From positions 13,309,978 to 13,373,977 of the forward strand of contig CM043961.1 of the NCBI GenBank assembly GCA_014529385.2: a DNA stretch of 64,000 nucleotides. Direction: 5' to 3'. Shown here piece after piece: positions 35,251-46,117 of the stretch. Under the pieces are notes generated by a model. That model made no database searches. It was not told where the DNA came from and was given only the letters and a program-made list of their open reading frames with translations. The number at the start of each line of letters is the position of its first letter. Positions within the stretch are counted from its first letter, which is position 1. The DNA comes from Adiantum capillus-veneris (taxonomy: Eukaryota > Streptophyta > Polypodiopsida > Polypodiales > Pteridaceae). The position numbers and the translations under genes were made by a program.

Positions 35251-37187
35251 AGGAGCTCACGGGATGGTCTCTATCCTCAAGCTCTTGGCTATGGATGCAA
35301 ATCCAAGCAAGAAGAATTCATGAAAGTTCATCTTCTTATTCTTCTCTATTTTTCTAGCTATGCTAAGAGAGTTCCCATGGAGTAATCATATACAAAATAC
35401 TATTTTTTTTAATAAAGAAATACTTCTTTTCACCCTCATCTACCTCTTACTTGGTAGTTCTTTCTCCCCGTTGGCTTGGGAAAGAGGATTTGTCATAATA
35501 ACTAATATCTAATTCTCCTAAATGAGTTTCTCATGTTAAACTAATCATTTAATATGGGGAAGTACCAGGGGAGAAAAAGCTAGATTATTGGTAAGGCTAG
35601 CAGATTGGTCACACTAGGGATCCAAAGGAGGGAAAATAGGGATCCAAAGGGGGATCATCTGTAGAAGAGAAATGTGCAAGCAATGGGCTTCAAAGACCTT
35701 AGATTCAGCCCATTAAGACTTCCAAAATGCTAAGGTTCCAAATTTCAAAGGGTAACTCCAATGGTCAAACCTTAGGAGAATTGGATGCTTTGTAAGTGTA
35801 CACAAAGTCTTCCTAGATCCCTACATAGGAGGGGGCGAGCCCTTTTAGTAGGGAATGAGAGAGAAACACACGCACACTCACTCTTGCAAGCCCTTTACAC
35901 AAAGGTAATAGGGGACACATGTCAGCTCCCTAGTCTAGTTGCGCCCAAGGTGCACTCAAATCCTATTGGATAGCCATAGAGGTGGACGAATGAGAATTAG
36001 GCTAGAGTACATTTAGTTTAGTTCATTTTAAAACACTTGATAAAAGAACCAATAGGAATTAAGCTCTCTATAAGACTATTGGACAGTCTCCCAAGGGGTC
36101 CAATGAGCATTCAACAGCCCAATGGCTTGCCTGTTTCCTATTGGCCAGAAGACAAAGGGGTCCAATGAGATTTTAATTGCAATATTCAATTTTTTAAAGA
36201 TCTCACAAAAGGGGAAAGGGGGACACATGTCACAAGGCTATCACTTATGCTTCTCAATTATGATTGGATAAGCATTGTAGGGTCCAATGGGGTGCCACAC
36301 ATGAGTAAATTGCAAGAGGGGTCGACCAAGAGAGAGAGGGGGGGCTAATTTTGGCAAGGCATTAACACACACACTTTAAAAATCTCATGTGTGAAGCAAG
36401 AAGACTCTCTCTCTCTCCTTCTCAAGCTTTAATAGAAAGCTCTTCATCTACTCCAAGCTTGTGAGAAGGGAGGCTTACACCAACAACTTTTGGCTTTGTG
36501 ATGCAAATCCAACCAAGAGACAAGCTTCAATGCATGCTCATCTCCTCTACCATGCTAATTACTAAGCTATGCTAAGCTATTATGAGTGATTATAAGAGAG
36601 ATATACTTCTTTCTCATAAGACTACTCCTTCTTCCTCTCAATATACTCTCATACCCCGCTAGCTCTCACCATCTTTGAAGGTGTGTGAGGTCTTGGGTTT
36701 GAGACCATGAGGGAATTGATGTTGTGTTTTATAAGTGTGTGCATGGTGCTTGAAGCTTCCATCTTCATTGCACCAGCAAGTTATTGAAGGAACACAAAGT
36801 ATTGTATTGTAAAATGTCTCCCTTGATGGGGAAAACCTATAATAAATAGCCTTTTGGAAAGGGGACCAGCTCCATGTAAATCCGGTCCTCAATTTTTGTC
36901 AATAGCTTAATTTCTCTCTCTTTTGAAGTATTGTTCATGCCTATCTAACTAGGTGTTATGCTTTTTATTGCTCTCTCCATCCAAGCACTATTGAGCTATT
37001 AGAAGCTTGACAAGAGCCGGTACTATTTTGGTGTTGAAAGACATTCTCTTCTATTCCTTGAAATTAATGATATTCAAGCCACGGGTACAGGAGATTGAGT
37101 GCTTTTCTAAAGGGGTAAATAGGAGTAGCAACTAGGGCTTGAAGTGCCAAAGTACACCTAAAAAAGTTACACCTAAAAGATGTTAGA

Positions 37188-37241
37188 ATGGCTGACAATA
37201 GTAAAGAGAGTGAAATTAGTGTTGATAGCTTTTATTTTGCT
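37188..37241 (+). pseudogene. gag start of element B (first 18 codons)
   Basis: ATG at 37188 opens MADNSKESEISVDSFYFA. The next codon (AAT) is found at 46118, after element A and the second TTGCT copy. If the insertion is removed, the frame joins exactly, giving an independent proof of the boundaries of A. Confidence 0.88.
37237..37241 (+). repeat. target-site duplication of element A (left), TTGCT
   Basis: TTGCT at 37237-37241 and 46113-46117 directly outside the TG...CA termini. Confidence 0.95.
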
Positions 37242-37475
37242 TGTGCACGTCTATCGCAGGTGTCAATGCAAGGAACTTGCCGATACACTGTGTGCGAGCC
37301 ACAAATGGCTCCAAGCACGTAACTAGTCTAAACTAGTAAGCTCAAAGATGGCGATGGTGTGTCACTCACCGCTCTACGCTTGCTGTCATGGAGGATTCCT
37401 CGCCGCGAAGAAGAAGGAGCCACCATCGCTGCGCTACGCTCAACCGCTTCGCCACCGCCGTGTTGTCGTCGCAAT

Positions 37476-37527
<52 letters not shown>

Positions 37528-37542
37528 CCCCCCCCCCCCCCT

Positions 37543-37621
<79 letters not shown>

Positions 37622-37871
37622 GGAGATGAAGAAGAAGAAGAGGAAGATGGAGCAAGAGCACTCTTCAATTGTACAAATGAGAGAATGAGTGAATTTTAGG
37701 TTTAGTTGGCTTTTATATGAGCTCGCCCCATTCACACTTGGGAGCCCATGCTTAGCCAACTAATCCTTTGAATGTTCCAGTTGGAGTGCGCCTCTCATCG
37801 GTGATCACTCTTACCCATTTCCTATTGGACCAACAAGTCCGGTACCTGACTAATGTGCGTGAGGGTTAACA
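37242..37871 (-). repeat. 3' LTR of element A
   Basis: 630 bp, TGTGCACGTC...GGGTTAACA on the plus strand. It contains (CT)n (37481-37525), a C tract, (CT)n and (AC)n (to 37620); expansion of these and a 43-bp difference near the right end account for most of the length difference from the other LTR. Confidence 0.95.
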
Positions 37872-37884
37872 TGCCCCCCTTCCT
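37872..37884 (-). promoter_or_regulatory. polypurine tract of element A
   Basis: AGGAAGGGGGGCA on the minus strand directly before TGTTAACC. It primes plus-strand DNA synthesis. Confidence 0.85.
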
Positions 37885-39465
37885 AATGTAGATTCCATCC
37901 TCGGAAGCTATTGAGTTGAAGCTCTCTCGTCGAGGTGGAAGAGCATTTGAGATGACTGTCCTTAGCCTTCTTCAGTCAGTGCAAAATCAAACAACATTGG
38001 CACAGTAATTGCATTCTCATATACAATTAAAAATCATATGCAATTGTAGGCAGACAATTTGATTGGTAACAAAATTTTAAACCATTTGTCAGTAATAAAC
38101 ATTAAATTGCAATATAATCAAATGCATAAATAGTTGTAAAGGTAAAAAATTAAACAAGTCTCGGGTCTCTAATTTAACAGCCAAAAGGCACTAAAGATTG
38201 ACTATTAATACCATGGGCAAGCTTCTCATTTTCTCTGGTCAATTAAGTCGTTTAATCACGAGAGTCAAGTATTTCATGTTCGAGGGCTGACTAGAGGCTA
38301 TACCTAGAAGACCTTGTAGTTAAGCTACGATAAAAGGAATTTCTCATGAAATCATCGCCTGAGTGATTTACTTTTCTTTAACCCCCTAAAATCTTTTCAC
38401 ATTGTTTCAATTTTGATGTATGTGCTTATTTTGTATGCCTTGGGTTTTTTGCTTTTCAAGGAAAAGCACCCACACTGGAAACCTCTAGGGCTCTAGTACC
38501 ATAGGCGATACATGTGAGTGAAGTACCAAATCAAGTTGAGATTTTGCTTCCAGCTTAAGATTTTACATTGTGGCACTTTGATTTTTTTTTGTTTGTTTTC
38601 AGCGTTTTTATTTTGTAACTTTGGGGGTCATATAATAGTGTTACCCTCCCCAGACTCATCGCACTAGTAAACTCCCTTTATAATACTTAAGCTAAAGGTC
38701 AATAGAGACTAAGCCCACTAGAAAACCCTAGTACATTGCACACAATGCTGCCTAAATTGGATTAAGAACCTAAGTAACCATAGATTATTAGGAAGGCATT
38801 CCCCATGGTATTAAGAGAAGATCTCTAACGTCTAACTTGGTCAAACTAGCTTAGTCGGACTGCTTGATTTTTAAACCAAGACAAGTGATTATGACAAAAA
38901 ATTACATTGACTTTAATGTTTGATACTAACCAAATGCGTTGGATATTATGCTACCAATCACAATTAAAGCAGACAAACATGGATGCAAAAAGATAAGGGG
39001 CAATGCTAATGGATAAGAAACACCTGTTTGTGTTGATGATCGCACTTGATTTCAAGAGTGAACGAGAGAAAGATCCCATGAAGTTCCAAATCCTAACAAC
39101 AACAACACATTCCTGTACACACTAGGAAACACAAGAATACCTCTAGAAGGCACATCAATGGGAAGAAAGAACTTTGCTAATCACTAAACTCTAAAACAGA
39201 AACACTCCTATCGTACTAATCTTACCTACCCTCCATCACTCGAGTGATGAGGATCAAAGGTGTTTGATCATATCGGATGTGAATATTTAGGTCTGGGTCA
39301 ATGTTTTGACTTTTATTGTGCACACTTGTTTGCTAATTGCTCTTGCTCTTTACTTTTTTTCTTTTTTTGTGAGTATAAGGCTTTATATATACATTCCCTA
39401 AGATTGGTGATTGAGAGGTCAGGGAAAGAAGGTTGAGAGGGAGTGAGTGAATGATGACTGTCAGC
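37885..39465 (-). other. non-coding 3' part of element A
   Basis: AT-rich, no open frame above 72 codons and no domain seen. This is the position where element D carries its palindromes and accessory frame; neither is present here. Confidence 0.6.
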
Positions 39466-39470
39466 AAACA

Positions 39471-39484
39471 CTCCCCCCTTCCTT
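39471..39484 (-). promoter_or_regulatory. internal purine tract after the coding region of A
   Basis: AAGGAAGGGGGGAG on the minus strand, just after the last coding frame. It has the same AGGAAGGGGGG core as the true polypurine tract and occurs at the matching place in element C (61921-61936). Confidence 0.6.
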
Positions 39485-39491
39485 GGGTAGA

Positions 39492-40473
39492 TTATACCGT
39501 TTGAAATGTGTTTGTCACCCTTTGAAACCAATTGTTCCAGTTGGTAATAGGTGATGATTTTTTCCAGTAGTTTTCTATTACCTTAGGTGCCTTGCCGAGT
39601 TGCAAGGGTGGTAAGGTACTCTCCCAGGATCGAACTTGAAGTGGTTCATCAGGTGATTGTTGAACGCTGGGAGGCGTGGATTCCTTTGTAGCTTTATGGA
39701 GGTCCACTATTGTAGGTGGAGGCTGTGGAGAAGCTTTTACCTCTATGGATGCATTACATGAGGAGCTATAAGCTTCATGGGACTCCCCCCTCCCTGAGCT
39801 AGGTGGAACAAATCCTTCTTTCTTCTTTACCCAAACTAGCTCTAGAGCGGGTGTATAGCATTCTATGATTTTTTTTCTTTCTATGATCGTCAATTCGTTT
39901 TGGAGCTACAGGATTGGGTGCACATGGGTCAGGTGACAAATAAGAACACAATCTACGTTTTGGCACCCATATTTGATCATTTCCTTGATAGTAGCCTTGG
40001 GCTTCCAATAGTCGTTTAGAAATCCATCGCCACGTTTCCTTACATTTTTTGGGATGAGTGGGACGTTTCTTACAAGGCTTCTCTTTTTGAGCACTAGCTA
40101 TGGTCGCTAAAGAAGCTTTAGGGACCCACTTGTATGTTTTCTTTGTTATATTAGGATGAGTCTTGTCAGAAGCTATATGCATTGCTTGTAGCATATTTAA
40201 GGGTACGGGCATTTCATCCCCCTCAGGTGTTACCCAGGTCGTCTCCCTATTTCCCCAAGTGTCTATGGTTGCTACTAGGTGGACCCAATCCACATTGTCC
40301 GACTCAGTCATCCCAGGTAGTACATCCATATAAGGAGAATCTTCCCCAACATCAGTGTTTGCTTTACACGTGTAACAATACTGCAATGGGGCCGAGTGAA
40401 CTATGGTGTCAGATCTATGATCAATTATAAACCTGTTTCCTAGGGGATGTGTTCGACCAGTTACAAGATCCAC
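39492..40473 (-). pseudogene. integrase remnant and W-x-P-K tail of element A
   Basis: The frame continues directly from the protease through one TGA. It contains EGDEMPVPLNMLQAMHIA, similar to the sequence at the C-terminal edge of the integrase in element C, then YKWVPKASL, WRWISKRLL and IWVPKRRLC spaced 30-50 residues, and after a frame change near 39.85 kb LVWVKKKEGF and a proline/serine-rich end at 39492. There is no DDE core between protease and tail. Role of the tail unknown. Confidence 0.65.
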
Positions 40474-41208
40474 TCAAATGACAGAATCTTGGAACTGCAA
40501 GTAGACATGGTTTTTAGACCAGTCATGCACCATTTTTGCTTTCCTCATAAAAGGACATCCTAAGATCATCTCAGATGCCATAGTGTGCTTGGAGAAATCC
40601 ATAACAATGAAGGTAACTCTTATTTTATGTCCAAAGACCTTGATCTTGAGGTCTTCTAGCATCCCAATAGATTTAACAATAGACCCATTGTCCATCTTCA
40701 CTACTATGGTTGTGGTCGCAAGGTGAGGTCTTCCCATAGTTTCCCAAAATTTTTTAGTCACAATGCTAACCCCAGCACCACCATCGAGGATTCCCTTCAC
40801 AGTTAATCCCTTAGTAGTGATTAGTATGGTCGCATTGGATTCATCACCCTCAAAGTATTGTCCCAAATTGTTAACATGTATTTCTATAGCAAGGTTCTCA
40901 TCTAGGTTGGGTTGTGGATCTAAGTGTTCCTCCTCTATTGGCATCTCCCCAGCTCCATCCATCTGTGAAAATTGTGGTAGCCCAAACTTCAGTTCTCCAT
41001 TGAGGAAGGCTCGAAGAGCTGAGACTAGCTCAGGGTCTTTATATAGTTTGGACATGATGGTGGTTCTAACTTCTAAAGACATGAAATCCATCAATTTGGC
41101 AATGTTTAACGGCACCTTTTGGGCTTCAATCCCTTGACGTGGGGAAGATGGGATCTCCATTTCTTCGATAGGATCAGGTAGTCCCTCTGTAAACATTCTT
41201 TCCATCAA
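40474..41208 (-). pseudogene. retropepsin of element A with altered active site
   Basis: Retroelement proteases cut the polyprotein and act as dimers, each giving one Asp of a D-S/T-G motif. The 244-residue frame has an acidic leader and then YFEGDESNATI...GILDGGAGVSIVTKKFWETMGRP, with D at residue 142 and the second motif position changed from Ser/Thr to Gly, and later MILGCPFMRKAKMVHDW. It aligns well with the protease of element C (YCEGEEGNTTL...ILDSGAG...ILGRPFMRQLKMIQDW). The DGG site may be weak or inactive. A TGA ends it, but the same frame continues into the tail. Confidence 0.82.
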
Positions 41209-41253
41209 GAAGTGAGTACGCCCACTTTCCCATGACTTTAAGTCACTTTCTTC

Positions 41254-42447
41254 TTAGATGACACTAGGTATTGCTAAGGGTCTATGGACTTGGTGAGGTT
41301 GTTGTTGCGTAGGGGACACGGTGTCTGCAATCTGGATTTGCCTAGGTGCTGGTTCTAGATCCCTTTGGGTATCTTCTACCAAACTCCTTAATTGCTTGAC
41401 TTGCTTGATCTCCTCCGTAGGGTTTGGATAAGTTCCTATCTTCTTCTTGGATCCTGGCCATTGTGGCTCATGAAGATCTTCCTTATTGGTTTCTATCTTA
41501 GTGGTTGTTTTGGTCTCCATGGTTTCACCTGAATCAGAATCCTCTTCAGCGTCGTTCATATATACGGGGTCATCACCAATCCCTATGTTGGTCTTTGAAT
41601 TGGGGTCTGACTTCGTTGCTTTTTGCGATCTCTTCCTTCGTGTTTTCTTCTTTTTCTGAGATTGGGCAATTGATGCCGTGTCTCTTTCCTCAAGAATATA
41701 ATTTTGTTTTTGGAGCATCGATCGTGTGAGTACGTTTACTGGTACCACAGATGTACTTTGTGATGGCTCCTCGATAACCTCAATTAAGTTTAATGGCATG
41801 ATCTTCGGTGCATTTGGATTATTTGGACATTAAGCAGTCAAATGATTTATGCCACATCGATTACACATGAGTATCGGCATTGTAGACGTGCTTGCTTGAT
41901 TGGTTTGCATTAGTGTGGCATTCTTTTGTAGCCTAATAGGACACTCGGCTACAGGATGTGGACCTCCACACTCATAGCATTGAAGAGGTGGTCTCTTAGC
42001 AGTGTAATTGACATTTTGGCCTCTTGCAGCAAGTGCAGATACTTGATAGACAGGTTTGACTTGTCCTCAATAGTCCTCCATGTAGTATTGTGGACTTTCT
42101 TCAAGCACATCCATCCCATAGGCAATAATAGGATCTATATCTTCCTCACAGCCTTCCAAACAAGCAATAGATGACTCACAACCCACTTGATTCACATAAA
42201 TGATTCTTGGATGTGGTGGTTGCGGTCCTAGCACTGGAGGTGGTAAGGGTGTTGTTTGAACAACATTTTGGGTCCTAGGGACCATGTGTTGTGCTGCTTG
42301 TTCAAGAGGTGGGGCGTACATCAATGCTGGCACTCGAGGTGTGTCTGTCCATGCTAAGGTTGGTCTATTGGCCATCGTGCGCTTAAATACTATGCAATAC
42401 TTAGCTTGATGACCATACCTCCCATAGGCATTGCAGTTCCCATTCAA
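41254..42447 (-). pseudogene. gag C-terminal part of element A with zinc knuckles
   Basis: Broken frames on the minus strand carry a chain of CCHC-like knuckles: CSICYGPHSTRS with a frameshift just before its last Cys (about 42.49 kb), CNAYGRYGHQAKYC with second Cys changed to Tyr (about 42.42 kb), an intact CYECGGPHPVAEC (about 41.96 kb) and CNRCGINHLTA-stop-C (about 41.85 kb). A lysine/threonine-rich acidic stretch (41799-41254) follows and leads to the protease. Zinc knuckles bind the packaged RNA. Four in series is more than the usual one or two. Confidence 0.7.
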
Positions 42448-42449
42448 TT

Positions 42450-44811
42450 TTACTCTAAAAGTAGGGCACTCCTGGTACTATGCGGTCCATAGCATATTGA
42501 GCACCATTGTTGCTCCCTTCTTGGATACATATGATTGTTTTGCGGAGCACGATTGCCTCTAAGACTTTCTTGAATAGCCTTGGTGAGATCTGCTAAAGTC
42601 ATCTCAGATATATTTGGCTCCTTAACAATAGGCTTTAGGGTCATTGGTTGATGCCCCGATGCTTGCGAGCTAATAGATTTAGGCTCAACAAACACTCTTT
42701 CTCCTTGAATCATTAAATTATCCTCCAATTGGATCGCATTGGTGGTGACTGCCTCCCAAGTGGTGATACCTCTAATGACTAGGCCATTGTAGATGTCGTA
42801 ATCCCCTAATGAATCTATCAAGAAATTGATTATTATTGAAGCACTCGTTTGGATTACAACGAGAATTCAAATGCTTCAAGCGACTAATAAAGTCTCTCAC
42901 CGACTCTCCTTCCTCTCGTTGGGCTTTCTGGAGCTGAGAGGCTACACCCCAAAGCACTCCCTCTTGTATGTATTCTTTGATGAACAGTCTCCTAAGAGTA
43001 GGGTAAATTGTTTTTTCTTCCACCCTTAGGGTTCTATACCAATCTCCTGCCTTCCCACTTAAGATTAGGCTTAAAGCATTACTCTTATGCAGGTCATTGT
43101 GTTCTCCTAGAGAATCGCATATTTGTTCAAACACTTCGATACGCTTTCTCACATCCCTGTCTCCACTAATTTTTTGTGTGAGCTTGGCTATTTGTACTGC
43201 CTTACTTCTAGGCTCTCTATCAGGCGTGTTATGCATATTCTCAGCAATAGATTGACCGATAGCTTAAGCAAATGTTGCCAAGTCACCTACGTGAGAAGGC
43301 ACCGTGGGTGAAGGTGCTCCAGAGACTACATGTGGAGTAGGTATTGGCATTGGGCTTGACGCATAGGAAGCCCTTGGGTTCCACATTTGGTACGGTGTTG
43401 TGCCATGTGGCAGCCCAAAGTTCATATGGGTGGCCCTGGGCATAGCAAACGTCAGATGTGACATGCTAATGCTAGCCGGTACGGTCCCATGAAAATAAGA
43501 GCTTGGGTGTTGTGGTTGTGGAGCATTGGTAATTGAAACAATGGGAGGGGTAGGGACTACATGAGTACGAGGACCTATGGGTGTATATAATTGGTACACA
43601 CTTTTAGGTACTATTGCAGGCATTGAGCTACCATGTAGCGGTGCTTTACTAACAAATGAGGTCCATGGCGTGTTTCTTGGCATGCCCATCATTGGGGTAG
43701 GCATGGTAGCCGTGGTGTCATCAAGGGAAAGATGAGCTAGACTTGGAAAGGTAAAGCTATCACTTGTGGGCTCAGATTGCACTAAGACCCCTGGCAAAAC
43801 AACATATGGAGGATCCATCGGACTTACCGAGGGAGTCTCCATTTGTGATAAGGTCGGTTGCTTATCCTTCCCTGTATCCAAGAATCTCATGAGACCCGTT
43901 GAAGGTATGTGGATCCCCTTGTTCTGTCTCTCTAGATCAATAACCCTACGGATGATCTCACAAACTCTTTGTTGTTGATCCTCAAGACTAGTAGCACCCG
44001 TTGTCGATTGTAGGACATCTAACCAACCCACGTGATAGGTGTGACTTGTGTATAGGTCACTTAGAGTTTCCGTTTGTAGTTCGTACTCCCAGTTCTCATT
44101 TAGGAATGCTCCATCTAGGCTTGAGGTGCTAGGGGTGTCCTTTGAGCTAGATGCAATGTTGCTCTTTATGGGTTGACCCTTAGTGGTCGCTAATTCTGGA
44201 GCACTTGATTGCTCTCCTAGCAAAGATATTGACATAGGGGCTTTCGCTTTTAACTCTCTTCGTTGCTTCACCTTGCGTAAGCTCTCGATTTCCTTTTCCC
44301 TAGCCGCAATGATATATCGCTCAACCTCTTGCACTTCGGCAAGGCTTCTACCATCAGGTAATATAACCTCGGAGGAAAATAGCTCTGAAGAGTCAAGGGG
44401 TGCAGTGAATGGAGTATTCACGTGCACATTCTCTAATGATATAGCGTCTACGTTGGTCATGAATGGAAAATTTACTTTCCCACCCCCCTCATTTACATCA
44501 TTAGCTCCATGTTTGGAGCGAGTGGCTCTACTAAAGGTTTCCTTCAAGCGGCTAAGCACGCTCAGCCCGGACCGTGGGCCCATGGCATGCATGTCTTGGC
44601 TTGATCTATCGAGATTAGGCATTGGGAAACCCTCCATGATGTTGTAGTCAGAGGAAGAGTCACTAGCCGCTATGTTCGGGTCTTGGTTTGTACTACTTTG
44701 GGTCCCCGCTGAGGGCCCGGAACCTAAGGTAGGTGGATAATGAGAACTCGCGTAAGTCGAAATTCTCTCTAGTTGCTCCGTCTCTAGCACACGACCAGAG
44801 CGCAAATGCAT
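42450..44811 (-). pseudogene. gag of element A (leader and core)
   Basis: Likely start ATG at 44811 (MHLRSGRVLETEQ), since upstream the frame opens only with non-ATG codons. The first about 515 residues are low-complexity, rich in Ser, Pro and Thr, with a charged helix near the middle (AREKEIESLRKVKQRRELK). A single in-frame TAA at 43264 is followed by the retrotransposon gag core: LSLILSGKAGDWYRTL, WGVASQLQKAQREEGESVRDFISRLKHLNSRC and QFLDRFIRGL. A frameshift near 42.8 kb separates the last part (MIDSLGDYDIYNGL...ESLRGNRAPQNN). Gag is structural, so a non-autonomous element could have been carried by its own gag if intact; this copy is not. Confidence 0.82.
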
Positions 44812-45508
44812 GAGCCTTTGGCACCCTACAAGCGTCAACGAATAACCTCAAAGATTAACCGCTTACTTTTTTTGGCGTCCGTTTTTACTCGTTTTTTGAT
44901 GTTTTTTAATTTTTTTAATGATCGGTTTTTTTAATTAAAGTGTGTGATAGCTGGAAACGAGCGTATCACTCAAAGGGTTGCGGTGTGCTTTACAACACAA
45001 CGTTCGGTCACCTGAAGCTCCGTTGGTCCTAAAAAAAGTCGATTTTTTGCTACGTGTGAGGCTAAAATATGTAACTTTAAAGGGTGACTGAAAGCCTGAG
45101 CGTGAGCTTGGGCTTGGGTTTGGGTTTGGGAGATATTCCCGATCCTGGTCCTACCTTTAAAATTTTTAATTTTTTTTGTTTTGTTTTGTGGAGATAAGGT
45201 CGTCGCGGTCTGCGCGCGAGCGCACACACACTAATACACCTACTGTTACACACTAACACACTTCATTAGCTCTAACAGATCTACTTCCTACTACTGTACT
45301 TTACGTTACACATAACTAATAACCTTAATACTAACACCTTATCACAGAGAAAACACAGTACCTTTCAAAACCTCATTAACAAAGAAATACACAGTAGCAA
45401 AACAAAATCCTTCTTTTCAACACACACACCTTCCTTCCCTACCTTTCCGACAATTGAAATTGCACCACAAAGAAGCACAGAGTGCCGCTCAAGCTTAGTG
45501 TATGGCAT

Positions 45509-45527
45509 TTCCCCGGCAATGGCACCA
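45509..45527 (-). promoter_or_regulatory. primer binding site of element A
   Basis: TGGTGCCATTGCCGGGGAAA on the minus strand, five T after the LTR end. It closely matches the TGGCGCC-GTTGCCGGGGA site shared by many plant Gypsy (Tat/Athila type) elements. Confidence 0.85.
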
Positions 45528-45531
45528 AAAA

Positions 45532-46112
45532 TGTGCGCATCTGTCGCACGTGTCAATGCAAGGAACTTGCCGATACACTATGTGAGCCACAAATGGCTCC
45601 AAGCATGCAACTAGCCTAAACTAGTAGCTTAAAGATGGCGATGTTGTGTCACTCACCGCTCTACGCTTGCTGTTATGGAGGATTCCTCGTCGTGAAGAAG
45701 AAGGAGCCGCCGCTACGCCGCGCTCAACCGCTTTGCTGTGGTCGTGCCTTCGTCGCAAATGCTCGATCGCACTCTCTCTCTCTCTCACGCATACAAACGC
45801 GCACACACACACACACACACAAGGAGATGAAGAAGAAGAAGATGGAGATGGAGCAAGAGCAATCTTCAATTGCACAAATGAGAGAATGAGTGAATTTTAG
45901 GTTTAGTTGACTTTTATATGAGCTCGCCCCATTCACACTTGGGCACCCATGCTTAGCCAACTAATCCCTTGAATGTTCCAATTAGAGTGGGCCTCTCATC
46001 GGCGATCACTCTTACCCTTTTCCTATTGGACTGACAAGCCCGGTACCTGGCTCTACCAAATAAATAATACGACGTCCGTCTTAGGTGATAGGAATGTGCG
46101 TGAGGGTTAACA
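45532..46112 (-). repeat. 5' LTR of element A
   Basis: 581 bp; same start and end as the other copy, with a shorter (CT)n/(AC)n part (45774-45821) and an extra stretch (about 46050-46092) that includes AATAATACGACG. Confidence 0.95.
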
Positions 46113-46117
46113 TTGCT
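46113..46117 (+). repeat. target-site duplication of element A (right), TTGCT
   Basis: Matches 37237-37241. Confidence 0.95.

Larger units (their letters stand above)
32431..37187. other. no gene recognised; microsatellites and probable LTR/leader of element B
   Basis: Contents: (GA)n 32765-32826, (CT)n(AC)n 32895-32957, a 55-bp tandem repeat at 33577-33686, (TG)n 34921-34950, (C)30 at about 35199-35228, and two diverged direct copies of a roughly 200-bp segment (35265-35460 and 36480-36680, 'gcaaatccaa.caag', 'agctatgctaag'). AATAAA at about 36841 followed by a GGGGACC...GGTCCTC stem resembles the R region of element H, so the 5' LTR of element B probably ends between 36.9 and 37.1 kb. The frame at 33369-33587 is not recognised. 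Confidence 0.45.
37242..46112 (-). mobile_element. complete gag-protease-only Gypsy element A, nested in B
   Basis: LTRs 37242-37871 and 45532-46112 (TGTGC...TTAACA on the plus strand), TTGCT duplications, a primer site inside the right LTR (5' end of the element) and a polypurine tract inside the left LTR. On the minus strand it encodes a gag with several zinc knuckles, a retropepsin and a W-x-P-K tail, but no reverse transcriptase, RNase H or integrase anywhere in 8.87 kb. Sequence after the protease resembles the end of the integrase region of element C (EGDEMP...LNMLQAMHIA beside EGEEMP...LEMLAKIHVA), so A looks like an internal-deletion derivative of a C-like element that moved with borrowed enzymes. 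Confidence 0.95.

Noticed and set aside
44183..44647. Antisense open frames over the gag of A (also 24490-24906 over the D accessory frame and 54465-54941 over the Copia gag)
   Set aside because: Low-similarity shadows of well-supported frames on the other strand.
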